Part shown: in pieces, positions 22,946-30,405 of the stretch | How positions within the stretch are numbered: the stretch's first letter is position 1 | Layout of the letters: each line of letters begins with the position of its first letter | Assembly (NCBI GenBank): GCA_002448305.1 | Contig: DJWY01000021.1 | Span: 90,644 to 133,864, forward strand | Length of the DNA: 43,221 nucleotides | Direction of reading: 5' to 3' | Source: Selenomonadales bacterium UBA7018 | GTDB lineage: Bacteria > Bacillota > Negativicutes > Selenomonadales > Selenomonadaceae | Translations under genes and position numbers: made by a program | Notes under the pieces: generated by a model | Seen by the model: only the letters and a program-made list of their open reading frames with translations | Told to the model about the DNA's origin: nothing | The model's database searches: none

Positions 22946-24174
22946 AGAAAATAATTGTAGTTGGAGGCGGCGCGGCGGGGATTATGGCGGCGATTCGTGC
23001 GGCTGAGGGCGGCGCAAGCGTTATTTTGTTTGAAAAAATGCCGCAAGTCGGTCGCAAGCTCGGAATAACCGGAAAAGGGCGTTGCAATTTGACAAATACC
23101 GCCGACAACGCGGAAATTATTAAAAATATTCCTGGCAACGGGAAATTTTTATTTAGTGCGCTGAATAATTTTTCATCGGCAGATACCGTGAATTTTTTTG
23201 AAAATCTCGGCGTTGCGACGAAAATTGAGCGCGGCGGCAGAATTTTCCCCGTTAGCGACGACGCAAGCGAAGTTATCGACGCGCTGATTAGAAAAATGGC
23301 TTTGCTCGGCGTCGAAATCAGAAATAATTCGCCCGTCACGGAAATTATCGCTAGAAATAAAAAAATCGTCGGCGTTTTAGTCGGCGGGAAAATTTTTGAG
23401 TGCGACGCGGCGATTTTAGCGACTGGCGGCGCAAGTTATCCAAAAACTGGCTCGACGGGCGACGGATTTAGGCTCGCGAAACGAATTGGGCACACGATAA
23501 CGGAAATTTTGCCCGCTTTGGTGCCTTTGGAGGTCGAAGAGGATATAAAATCGCTTCAAGGGCTATCTTTAAGAAATATTCGCGTAAAACTTTTGGCTGA
23601 CGGGAAAAAAATCGCTGAACAATTCGGCGAAATGCTATTTACGCACTTCGGATTGAGCGGACCGATAATTTTAACGCTAAGTCGGCAAGCGGCGCGGCTT
23701 TTAGCGGAAAAAAAGTTCGTTGAAGTGGAAATAAATTTAAAACCTGCGCTTACTCCGGAACAATTAGACGCCAGAATCCTGCGCGACTTTGAAAAATTCA
23801 AGCACAAGGCGATAAAAAACGCTTTAGTTGAACTTTTGCCCGGAAAATTAATCCAAATAGTTTTAGACCGCGCATTTATCGACGAAAATAAGAAAGTTGA
23901 CGAGATAAAGCAAGCCGAAAGGCGGCGATTGGTCGAAATTCTGCGCGGATTGCCCTTAACAGTGACGAAAACGCGCCCGATAGCGGAAGCAATCGTTACA
24001 TCGGGCGGAATTTCGGTCAAAGAGATAAATCCGCGAACAATGGAATCAAAAATCGTTAAAAATTTGTATATCGTGGGCGAAGTAGCGGACGTAGACGGGT
24101 TCACGGGCGGATTTAACCTGCAAGCGGCGTGGGCAATGGGAAATTTAGCAGGAAAATTCGCCGCGATTGATTGA
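22942..24174 (+). CDS. FAD-dependent oxidoreductase of the YhiN/HI0933/BaiN family
   Basis: Flavoprotein of 410 aa. The N-terminal dinucleotide motif VVGGGAAGIMAAIRAAEGG is followed by GRKLGITGKGRCNLTN, characteristic of the family. The middle domain is inserted, and the C-terminus has VTSGGISVKEI and GEVADVDGFTGGFNLQAAWAMG, a second FAD-contact region. Members include a bile-acid reductase, but the general substrate is unknown, so I do not name one. The start is TTG in the TTGA overlap with rluB, with GGAG eight bases before it. Confidence 0.88.
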   Translation: MKKIIVVGGGAAGIMAAIRAAEGGASVILFEKMPQVGRKLGITGKGRCNLTNTADNAEIIKNIPGNGKFLFSALNNFSSADTVNFFENLGVATKIERGGRIFPVSDDASEVIDALIRKMALLGVEIRNNSPVTEIIARNKKIVGVLVGGKIFECDAAILATGGASYPKTGSTGDGFRLAKRIGHTITEILPALVPLEVEEDIKSLQGLSLRNIRVKLLADGKKIAEQFGEMLFTHFGLSGPIILTLSRQAARLLAEKKFVEVEINLKPALTPEQLDARILRDFEKFKHKAIKNALVELLPGKLIQIVLDRAFIDENKKVDEIKQAERRRLVEILRGLPLTVTKTRPIAEAIVTSGGISVKEINPRTMESKIVKNLYIVGEVADVDGFTGGFNLQAAWAMGNLAGKFAAID

Positions 24175-24199
24175 CTTGCCGCCAACGTTGCTGTAAAAT
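24171..24199 (+). promoter_or_regulatory. Promoter of the Lys-tailed secreted protein
   Basis: TTGACT (24171-24176), 17-base spacer, TAAAAT (24194-24199). Confidence 0.65.
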
Positions 24200-24228
24200 G
24201 AAAAAAAACTAAATGGAGTGAATCGCCT

Positions 24229-24936
24229 ATGCGAAAAATTTTTCTCTTGACGACATTATTGCTGATGATTTTGACTTCGACGGCATTTGCAGAAGAAGTT
24301 GAGCCGGCAACCGAATCAAAAGACGAGCCGTACGTTTACACGAGCGAAGATTTTCAATTCACAATAACTTGCCCGATAAAACCGGTAGCAATCGTGCAAA
24401 ATCCGTGGCAAGAGCCGGAACGTCGCGGCGAAATGTTAGTTTTTTCCAATGAAGGCTTCGATATTCAATATGCCTACCTAATTCAGGTCAATGCCTTCGA
24501 TGAAACCGTTCCAGACTTCAACAAAGCTGATAAAAAGGCTATCGAAGAGTATTTGAAGACTCTGACCGAGAATAATGGCTTTTCGAGCGCGGATTTGGTA
24601 GAAATTTCGCCGAAAAACAAGGGCGTCTACGCAATTACGGCTGAAACGATTGAAGTTAGGAATCAGGAGACCGGAGAGCTTGAAGGAGAGTTCGTAGCCG
24701 ACCGCCGCGACATTTATACCTTTTTCCGTTCAGAATCTGGTCGTCCGATAAGTATTCAGCTGATTAGCGCGAGTTTAGACAAAGAATTTGTCGGAACATA
24801 CAATCACGCAGTGAGATCCTTCAAAGATAACACTGACGTTAAGGCAAATAAGAAGGCAAAGAAGGATAAAAAGGACAAGAAGGACAAAAAAGACAAGAAA
24901 GACAAGAAAAATAAGGATAAGCAGGACAAAAAATAA
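24229..24936 (+). CDS. Secreted protein with a lysine-aspartate repeat tail
   Basis: 235 aa, function not recognised. Residues 1-21 form a signal peptide with cleavage likely after TSTAFA, so it is exported. The body (about 30-200) is a single domain rich in beta-forming residues, with no catalytic motif I can name. The last 35 residues are almost only Lys and Asp in the repeat KDKKDKKDKK. This tail would be strongly basic and disordered, able to bind nucleic acid, LPS phosphate or teichoic-type polymers. The repeat is built of nine-base units and could vary in number. GGAGTGA precedes the ATG. Confidence 0.75.
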   Translation: MRKIFLLTTLLLMILTSTAFAEEVEPATESKDEPYVYTSEDFQFTITCPIKPVAIVQNPWQEPERRGEMLVFSNEGFDIQYAYLIQVNAFDETVPDFNKADKKAIEEYLKTLTENNGFSSADLVEISPKNKGVYAITAETIEVRNQETGELEGEFVADRRDIYTFFRSESGRPISIQLISASLDKEFVGTYNHAVRSFKDNTDVKANKKAKKDKKDKKDKKDKKDKKNKDKQDKK

Positions 24937-24941
24937 TTCTG

Positions 24942-24970
24942 TTGACAAAAATTTAGTCGTATGGTATAAA
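24942..24970 (+). promoter_or_regulatory. Promoter of the tRNA-Gln gene
   Basis: Consensus TTGACA (24942-24947), 17-base spacer, TATAAA (24965-24970), 18 bases before the tRNA. Confidence 0.75.
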
Positions 24971-24987
24971 ATAAAGCGTTTTACCGA

Positions 24988-25063
24988 AGGGGTATCGCCA
25001 AGTTGGTAAGGCACCAGACTCTGAATCTGGCATTCGTTGGTTCGAGTCCAGCTACCCCTGCCA
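24988..25063 (+). tRNA. tRNA-Gln, anticodon CTG
   Basis: 76 bases including an encoded CCA. The acceptor stem is AGGGGTA/TACCCCT. The anticodon stem CCAGA/TCTGG encloses the loop CTCTGAA, giving anticodon CTG at 25021-25023, which reads CAG. The T arm GGTTCGAGTCC is normal. Confidence 0.95.
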
Positions 25064-25078
25064 AAATCGAAAATTTTC

Positions 25079-25108
25079 AAGCTCGCGACGAAAAATCGCG
25101 GGCTTTTG
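25079..25108 (+). terminator. Intrinsic terminator after tRNA-Gln
   Basis: AAGCtCGCGA and TCGCGgGCTT form a stem around a CGAAAAA loop, ending in a short T run. Confidence 0.65.
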
Positions 25109-25110
25109 CG

Positions 25111-25139
25111 TTGCAAAGGAAAATTTTTTGTGCTATAAT
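25111..25139 (+). promoter_or_regulatory. Promoter of rubrerythrin
   Basis: TTGCAA (25111-25116), 17-base spacer, perfect TATAAT (25134-25139) with an extended TG element. Confidence 0.7.
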
Positions 25140-25187
25140 CCGTTCTGCGTATGTTTTAAAGATATTTTACGGGAGGTTTAAAGAATT

Positions 25188-25733
25188 ATGGCTAAATATG
25201 TGTGCAATGTGTGCGGATATGTCTACGAAGGCGACGAACCGCCGATTGAATGCCCAGTTTGCAAAGCACCGGCGGAAAAATTCACAAAACAGGACGGCGA
25301 ATTGACTTGGGCGGCTGAACACGTCGTCGGAGTGGCTCAAGGTGCCCCCGAAGACATTTTGAAGGACCTTCGCGCCAATTTTACCGGCGAATGCACGGAA
25401 GTCGGAATGTATTTGGCGATGGCTCGCGTCGCTTATCGTGAAGGCTATCCGGAAATCGGAGAATACTGGCGTCGCGCCGCTTTGGAGGAAGCAGAGCACG
25501 CTGCGAAGTTCGCTGAGCTTTTGGGCGAAGTTTTAACCGACAGCACGAAGAAAAATCTGCAAATGCGCGTAGAAGCCGAGAACGGAGCCACCGCCGGCAA
25601 AACTGACCTTGCTAAACGCGCAAAAGCTCTCAATCTCGACGCAATTCACGATACCGTACACGAAATGGCGCGTGATGAAGCGCGTCACGGCAAAGCGTTC
25701 AAAGGTCTCCTCGACCGCTACTTCGGAAAATAA
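25188..25733 (+). CDS. Reverse rubrerythrin (NADH peroxidase type)
   Basis: 181 aa. Unlike classical rubrerythrin, the rubredoxin domain comes first (CNVCGYVYEG, residues 6-15, and CPVCKAP, residues 22-28). The ferritin-like diiron domain follows, with carboxylate ligands in ALEEAEHAAKF and MARDEARHGKAF. These proteins reduce hydrogen peroxide, protecting anaerobes from brief oxygen exposure; electrons come from NADH via rubredoxin reductases. GGGAGG is eleven bases before the ATG, a little far. It is a single-gene unit with its own promoter and terminator. Confidence 0.92.
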   Translation: MAKYVCNVCGYVYEGDEPPIECPVCKAPAEKFTKQDGELTWAAEHVVGVAQGAPEDILKDLRANFTGECTEVGMYLAMARVAYREGYPEIGEYWRRAALEEAEHAAKFAELLGEVLTDSTKKNLQMRVEAENGATAGKTDLAKRAKALNLDAIHDTVHEMARDEARHGKAFKGLLDRYFGK

Positions 25734-25770
25734 TCGCTGACTAAAGATTTTCGCGTAAATATTTAATAAA

Positions 25771-25805
25771 ATCCGCATTACTAATCGAGTGCGGATTTTT
25801 TTTTA
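25771..25805 (+). terminator. Intrinsic terminator after rubrerythrin
   Basis: ATCCGCA and TGCGGAT form a seven-pair stem followed by eight or more Ts. Confidence 0.88.
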
Positions 25806-25811
25806 GACCAT

Positions 25812-25860
25812 TTTACAAATTCCGCTATTCTGGAAAAATGTTATTTGCTCCCGAAAATCG
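25812..25860 (+). repeat. Dispersed intergenic repeat, copy 2
   Basis: 49 bases nearly identical to 22135-22182, same orientation and same setting between a terminator and the next gene. Confidence 0.75.
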
Positions 25861-25863
25861 TAC

Positions 25864-25947
25864 TCAAAACAACTTTTTCGGCTCAAAACCACTTTTTATC
25901 CTTGCGACTTCAATTTTTTTCGTTTAAACTGTTCAAAACTACTTGAA
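25864..25947 (+). repeat. Three copies of TCAAAACnACTT in the esterase leader
   Basis: Copies start at 25864, 25883 and 25933, the first two 19 bases apart. A related copy TCAAAACCATTTT is at 22216, just before the rluB ribosome site. They could be binding sites or remnants of the dispersed repeat. Confidence 0.6.
25902..25930 (+). promoter_or_regulatory. Candidate promoter of the carboxylesterase
   Basis: TTGCGA (25902-25907), 17-base spacer, TAAACT (25925-25930). Moderate match. Confidence 0.45.
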
Positions 25948-25960
25948 AGGGTGATTTCTC

Positions 25961-27532
25961 TTGCTTAATCTAATTTCTCGCAGAAATTTTATTAAAGGAG
26001 CCTTGATTATGTCCACTTCTCTCTTTCTTCCTAACTTTTCGGCCGCTTTCGCCGCCGATAACTGCTCCGTTAAGACAAATTACGGAATTTTCGACGGTTT
26101 CATCGATAATCGCGGCGTCAAAACCTTTTTGGGCATTCCTTACGCCCTTCCGCCCGTTAAAAATCGCCGCTGGCGCGCTCCAGAACCCCTTAAGCCTTCC
26201 AATAGGCATTTCAACGCAAAAAATTTCGGTTTTTCCGCTATGCAAGACGAAGATGCGACTGAAGACGCCTCTTTAAACAAAAAAAGCGAAGATTGCTTGA
26301 CGCTCAACGTCTGGACGCGCTCTTCCGCTAAAAATTTGCCCGTTATTGTCTTCATTCACGGCGGCGGCTTCTGTAATGGCGGCTCTTTCGACCCTCTTTA
26401 CAATTTATCCGCCTTCGCCGCCAATTTCGACGCAATTTTTGTCTCAATCAACTATCGGCTGAACGTTTTCGGCTTTATGAACTTCGCAAACGTCGATTCT
26501 GACTACTTCGACACCGGTTATCTCGGAATTAAAGACCAAATCGCCGCTCTGACTTGGATTAAGGAAAATATTTCGGCTTTCGGCGGCAATCCCGATAATA
26601 TTACGGTTTTCGGCGAAAGTGCCGGCGCAATTTCCTGTATGTTGCTTTCAGTCGCGCCCGCCGCTAAAAATCTTTTCCAAAAAGTCATCGCGCATTCCGG
26701 AAATTTATGTATGTACAATATTCCGGAAAAATCTGCTAAACTCGCCGAAATATTCATGAATTTTGGCGGATATAAAAATATGCGCGAACTTTTGACGACA
26801 TCGGCTGAAAAACTTACGAATACTTACGAAAAACTAATTAAAGAACGCCTATTTAGCACTGAAGTTGATTATTTACCTACTTGCGACGGAAAATTTCTGC
26901 CTTTGCACCCTTTAGCAGCCCTTAAAAGCGGCGTAGCTCGCGGAATTAAGCTTTTGACTGGCACGACGGCAGAAGAATACCGTTATTGGCGTCTTTATTC
27001 GGAAGAATTCATGGATAGCTTTAAAATTTTCCACAAAGAAATTACTTCAACCGTTTACGACGGCGAAATTGATAAAATTAATGAAATTTACGAAGCGTGG
27101 AGCAAAAATCACGCCGCCGACGATTATTTAGAGTTTGCAAATCAATTAGATTGGCGCGTTGGTCAAGAACTTATTTCGGAGTATCAATCGGCGTTCGACG
27201 ACGTTTATTTTTATCTTTTCAGCCAGAAATCGCCCAATGAATTGCTTGGTTCGTGTCATGCGATTGATTTACCGTTCGTTTTCGGCAATCCGAGCGAAGA
27301 TATTGAGCCAAATCCCGACCCGAAGTTAATAAAAGAGGTTCAAACGGCGTGGTTTAACTTTGCGGCTACTGGAAATCCGAATAATGATTTAATTCCTACG
27401 TGGGAAAAATATTCGGCAAAAAATCGCCAGACTATGGAAATAAATTCGTCGTTTTGGACGTGTCATAAGGATTTAAACACGAAAAATTTAGCTGAACTGC
27501 GCAATTTGTACGAAGAAAATTTGCTAGATTGA
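25961..27532 (+). CDS. Exported type-B carboxylesterase (twin-arginine signal)
   Basis: Alpha/beta-hydrolase of the carboxylesterase type-B family, 523 aa. The start ISRRNFIKGALIM is a twin-arginine signal (SRRxFIK) with a hydrophobic stretch and AFA cleavage site near residue 31, so it is exported folded. The oxyanion segment HGGGFCNGG, the nucleophile Ser in FGESAGAISC and a late GSCHAIDLPF with the catalytic His are visible. It hydrolyses esters; feruloyl, acetyl-sugar or lipid substrates are all possible. The start codon is TTG at 25961 with GAAAGGG upstream, and the twin-arginine pair would be lost at the next Met. It is monocistronic. Confidence 0.88.
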   Translation: MLNLISRRNFIKGALIMSTSLFLPNFSAAFAADNCSVKTNYGIFDGFIDNRGVKTFLGIPYALPPVKNRRWRAPEPLKPSNRHFNAKNFGFSAMQDEDATEDASLNKKSEDCLTLNVWTRSSAKNLPVIVFIHGGGFCNGGSFDPLYNLSAFAANFDAIFVSINYRLNVFGFMNFANVDSDYFDTGYLGIKDQIAALTWIKENISAFGGNPDNITVFGESAGAISCMLLSVAPAAKNLFQKVIAHSGNLCMYNIPEKSAKLAEIFMNFGGYKNMRELLTTSAEKLTNTYEKLIKERLFSTEVDYLPTCDGKFLPLHPLAALKSGVARGIKLLTGTTAEEYRYWRLYSEEFMDSFKIFHKEITSTVYDGEIDKINEIYEAWSKNHAADDYLEFANQLDWRVGQELISEYQSAFDDVYFYLFSQKSPNELLGSCHAIDLPFVFGNPSEDIEPNPDPKLIKEVQTAWFNFAATGNPNNDLIPTWEKYSAKNRQTMEINSSFWTCHKDLNTKNLAELRNLYEENLLD

Positions 27533-27556
27533 TATTGTATACTTTTTTGCTAGATA

Positions 27557-27594
27557 TCGACGCGGAAAAGATTTTATGATAAATTTAGCGTCGA
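27557..27594 (+). promoter_or_regulatory. Inverted repeat upstream of the glutamine synthetase
   Basis: TCGACGC (27557-27563) and GCGTCGA (27588-27594) are perfect inverted copies 24 bases apart. The right arm touches the GAGGAG ribosome site, so the fold could limit translation or bind a regulator. No GlnR-type site was seen. Confidence 0.4.
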
Positions 27595-27606
27595 GGAGTT
27601 GATTTT

Positions 27607-29493
27607 ATGGCAGAATTACTGTACACAATCAAGGCGAACACGCCGAAAGAAGAAATAATCCGGCAACTTCGCGAGCATCCGGAGATAAAATTCGTTTCGT
27701 TGGTAGGAATTGACCTAGCGGGCAACGATACGGACGAAAAAATACCGGTTCGGCTGTTTATCAAGGACATAGACGAATTTTATGCGGGACGAGCGGTGCA
27801 AACGGACGGTTCGAGCGTCGTTTTGCCGGGAATAGCGACTTTGAACAATGCAAAAGTTGATATGCCGGTTGATTCGTCGGTAAATTGGTTTGTCGATTAC
27901 AATTACGAGAATTATGACAATGACGGGACGAATTTACCGGTTGGAACGCTTAGAATTCCTGGATTTTTGATTCACGAGGGCAAAAGAGTCGACAGCCGCG
28001 CAGTTTTGACGGATACTTTAGTAAATGTGAAGCGCGAATTAGTAAATTTATTCCATGCGCACCCCGAAATAGACGGATTAGCGGTTAGCGGGAAAGAAAT
28101 AATTGATTTAGTGTTCACATCGGCGACGGAATTAGAATTTTGGGTAAAAACACCGTTGGAAGAGGCGTCAGTTGAGGAAATGACCGCGTCGCAAGTGATG
28201 CAGGAGCAATATTGGGAGCGGACGCATGGCGCGGTACGTTGCGCGCTTGAACAATCGATAATTGAGCTGGACAAATACGGCTTTCAAGTGGAAATGGGGC
28301 ACAAAGAAGTAGGCGGCTTGAAGGCGCAGATAAATGAATCTGGGCATTTAACGCACGTTTGCGAGCAATTAGAAATAGATTGGCGATTTTCGGACGCGGT
28401 GCAGGCTGCGGATAATGAAATAGTGGTTCGGACGGTCGTAAAAGAAATTTTTCGAGCAAATGGGCTAGAAGTAACGTTCAAAGCGAAGCCGATGATAGGA
28501 TTAGCGGGAAATGGGGAGCATACGCACATAGGATTAGCGGCGGTGACGGCTGACGGGAGCATACATAACCTATTTGCGGCGAAAAATCCGGAAAAAGACT
28601 ACATGAGCGCGGTCGGATACGGTGCGTTAATGGGATTATTGAAAAATTACGAGGTAATCAACCCATTTGTGAGCGCGACGAACGATTCATTAAACAGATT
28701 GAAGCCAGGCTTTGAAGCACCGGTTTGTATCGTGACATCTTTAGGACATACGCCGAAAATACCGAGCCGAAACCGCACAATTTTAGTAAGTTTGATACGC
28801 GACTTAGAAAACCCGATGGCGACGCGATTTGAGCTAAGAAGTTGCAATCCGTACACGAATATTTATTTAGTTTTGGCGGCATCGTACTCAGCGATACTTG
28901 ACGGCGTGAAAATTGCTGTAAAACACAAAACGTCGGAGCTTTTAGCGGAATTATCGAAGGAAGCGGGGCAGGAAGGCTTTTATTTGGAAAAAAATCGTGC
29001 GTATCGCAGTGAAAAGGACGTTTTCGAGGATTACACGTCGGAAGAGCGCGATAAATTGTTTGGAAAGCCGCCTGCGACGGTCTGGGAGAACATGGAAGCG
29101 TTAAAAAACTATCCAGACAAGGTAAAAATCATATCGAGCGGCGGCGCATTGACGGAAAAAATAATAAATGGCTTTAGGGAAGGAGCACTTTTGCGTTGGA
29201 AGACGGAATTAATATCGAGAATTCTGCCGGAACTGCGCGAAATCGTTCGGAAGGCGAAAAAAATAGACGCGGAGTTTGTAACTGACCTTGACGCCTATAA
29301 TTGGAACAAAATTTTCCTTTTGAGAGCCGCGCTGGCGAAAGATTCGATAGATGAGAAGTCATTATTCACGCAACTGATAAATGCGTTGAATTCTGGCGAA
29401 TATTCGACGGCATCGGGCTTGCAAGTGGAGATTTACGCGAAAATTGAGGAATTGAAAGCCCTTTACGACGCCTACGAAAAAAATATGATATAA
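27607..29493 (+). CDS. glnA: Glutamine synthetase, long type-I-like form
   Basis: 628 aa; makes glutamine from glutamate, ammonia and ATP. The GS core is recognisable in order: TSATELEFWV (metal-binding Glu175/Glu177), GHKEVGG, GNGEHTHIGL (His305), NRTILVSL and ATRFELRSCNPYTN (substrate and ATP contacts). Classical GS-I has 440-470 residues. Here about 160 extra residues follow the core, helical and charged, and the core motifs differ from the standard DNGSGMHCH form. Whether this is the main assimilatory enzyme or a related ligase cannot be settled from sequence alone. GAGGAG precedes the ATG. A shared terminator separates it from the converging flagellar operon. Confidence 0.82.
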   Translation: MAELLYTIKANTPKEEIIRQLREHPEIKFVSLVGIDLAGNDTDEKIPVRLFIKDIDEFYAGRAVQTDGSSVVLPGIATLNNAKVDMPVDSSVNWFVDYNYENYDNDGTNLPVGTLRIPGFLIHEGKRVDSRAVLTDTLVNVKRELVNLFHAHPEIDGLAVSGKEIIDLVFTSATELEFWVKTPLEEASVEEMTASQVMQEQYWERTHGAVRCALEQSIIELDKYGFQVEMGHKEVGGLKAQINESGHLTHVCEQLEIDWRFSDAVQAADNEIVVRTVVKEIFRANGLEVTFKAKPMIGLAGNGEHTHIGLAAVTADGSIHNLFAAKNPEKDYMSAVGYGALMGLLKNYEVINPFVSATNDSLNRLKPGFEAPVCIVTSLGHTPKIPSRNRTILVSLIRDLENPMATRFELRSCNPYTNIYLVLAASYSAILDGVKIAVKHKTSELLAELSKEAGQEGFYLEKNRAYRSEKDVFEDYTSEERDKLFGKPPATVWENMEALKNYPDKVKIISSGGALTEKIINGFREGALLRWKTELISRILPELREIVRKAKKIDAEFVTDLDAYNWNKIFLLRAALAKDSIDEKSLFTQLINALNSGEYSTASGLQVEIYAKIEELKALYDAYEKNMI

Positions 29494-29501
29494 CGGCACG
29501 A

Positions 29502-29534
29502 AAAAAGACCGGTGAAAGTCTCATCGGTCTTTTT
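29502..29534. terminator. Bidirectional terminator between glnA and the flagellar operon
   Basis: AAAAAGACCGGTGA pairs with TCATCGGTCTTTTT (14 pairs, one G-U) around loop AAGTC, with an A run and T run on either side. Confidence 0.9.
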
Positions 29535-29537
29535 GAT

Positions 29538-29903
29538 TTAATATTTTCTGTTAAAAATTGTGCCGCGCAATTCCTGCGAGCCAACTAAGTCGTAAGAACG
29601 CACCGTATTATTATTTCGCCGCGATTTATTGAGCCATGTCCGCGCCCGATACATTATCTGATTGTCCATAGGGATAATTTTCTTAATTAAGGCTTGGCAT
29701 TCATCGGATTGGCGATAATTATTTTCCGGTAGCGATTTAATCTTATCGACGAGCTGTCCGCGCTGGTCGACGAGTTCGATAAATAAATCGCTATCCTTTT
29801 GGTCGCTATACTTTAAAAGTTCTTCAGTCAGCGCGAAATATTTCTGCCAAAGTAATCGCGCTTGTTTTAAAGTTTCCTTTGTATTAGCCGTATCGTCAGG
29901 CAT
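29538..29903 (-). CDS. fliT: FliT-like flagellar protein
   Basis: 121 aa, mostly helical and charged, with no strong motif. Its place directly after fliS and size match FliT, the chaperone of the FliD cap in other bacteria, so the call rests on context. The frame opens at 29936, but the ATG at 29903 overlaps the fliS stop by eight bases (ATGCCTGA), as expected for a coupled pair. It is the last gene of the flagellar unit. An alternative is an unnamed flagellar accessory protein. Confidence 0.6.
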   Translation of the reverse strand: MPDDTANTKETLKQARLLWQKYFALTEELLKYSDQKDSDLFIELVDQRGQLVDKIKSLPENNYRQSDECQALIKKIIPMDNQIMYRARTWLNKSRRNNNTVRSYDLVGSQELRGTIFNRKY

Positions 29904-30303
29904 AACCGTTTCCGCCCTTACCGTCGCCTTTTTCAAAGCGAGCGCGCTTCATAGCCTCAACCCATGCGTCGCGCAATTCGCTGATAAGCCCTCTTGCCTC
30001 GTCAATTTGCGCCAAATCGCTTTTGAGATTGCCCTCAACCAATCTGTCATAAATATAATTGTACAACATGAATAGTTGGTGGGAAATATCGTAATCCATG
30101 TTCAAGGTCAAGCGGAATTCAGAAATGATTCGTTGTGCTTTCTGCAAATTTATGTTCGCATCTTCGTAATTTTTCTCTGCGAGAAAGGCTCTGCCGTCGT
30201 CGATAAACTTTAGGCAGCCGTTATACAGCATAAGCGTTAATTGTTCTGCCGGTGCGTTTAATATTTGCTGGCGTCTATATTGTTCTGCCGCATTCATCAC
30301 CAT
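29896..30303 (-). CDS. fliS: Flagellin export chaperone FliS
   Basis: 135 aa, normal length. FliS binds the C-terminus of flagellin and prevents early polymerisation. The typical start NAAEQYRRQQILNAPAEQLTLMLYNGCLKFI is clear, as is the helical body with the NYIYDRLVEGN segment. Translation begins at 30303, with GGAGG twelve bases upstream, a long spacing. A heptamer-repeat hairpin (30328-30401) lies between fliD and this gene. Confidence 0.93.
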   Translation of the reverse strand: MVMNAAEQYRRQQILNAPAEQLTLMLYNGCLKFIDDGRAFLAEKNYEDANINLQKAQRIISEFRLTLNMDYDISHQLFMLYNYIYDRLVEGNLKSDLAQIDEARGLISELRDAWVEAMKRARFEKGDGKGGNGYA

Positions 30304-30327
30304 ATTTTAAACCAACCTCCAAAATTC

Positions 30328-30401
30328 AATTAGGAATTAGTAGGTAGGAGTTAGGAGTTAATATTTTTAAACTCCTACTTCCTAACTCCCAACTCCTAAC
30401 T
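30328..30401. repeat. Heptamer-repeat inverted repeat between fliD and fliS
   Basis: Two 33-base arms (30328-30360 and 30369-30401) are imperfect inverted copies around an eight-base loop. Each arm is built of seven-base units (AACTCCT, ACTTCCT, AACTCCC, AACTCCT on the right arm). The intergenic RNA would form a long hairpin, which may stabilise or attenuate the transcript. Confidence 0.75.
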
Positions 30402-30405
30402 GCTT

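Noticed and set aside
24942..25063. tRNA-Gln as an integration site
   Set aside because: No integrase gene or repeated tRNA end is visible nearby; flanking genes are ordinary core genes.
28115..28562. Minus-strand open frames opposite glnA and other long genes
   Set aside because: They have no ribosome sites or recognisable domains and lie opposite well-conserved enzymes, so they are shadows of codon bias.
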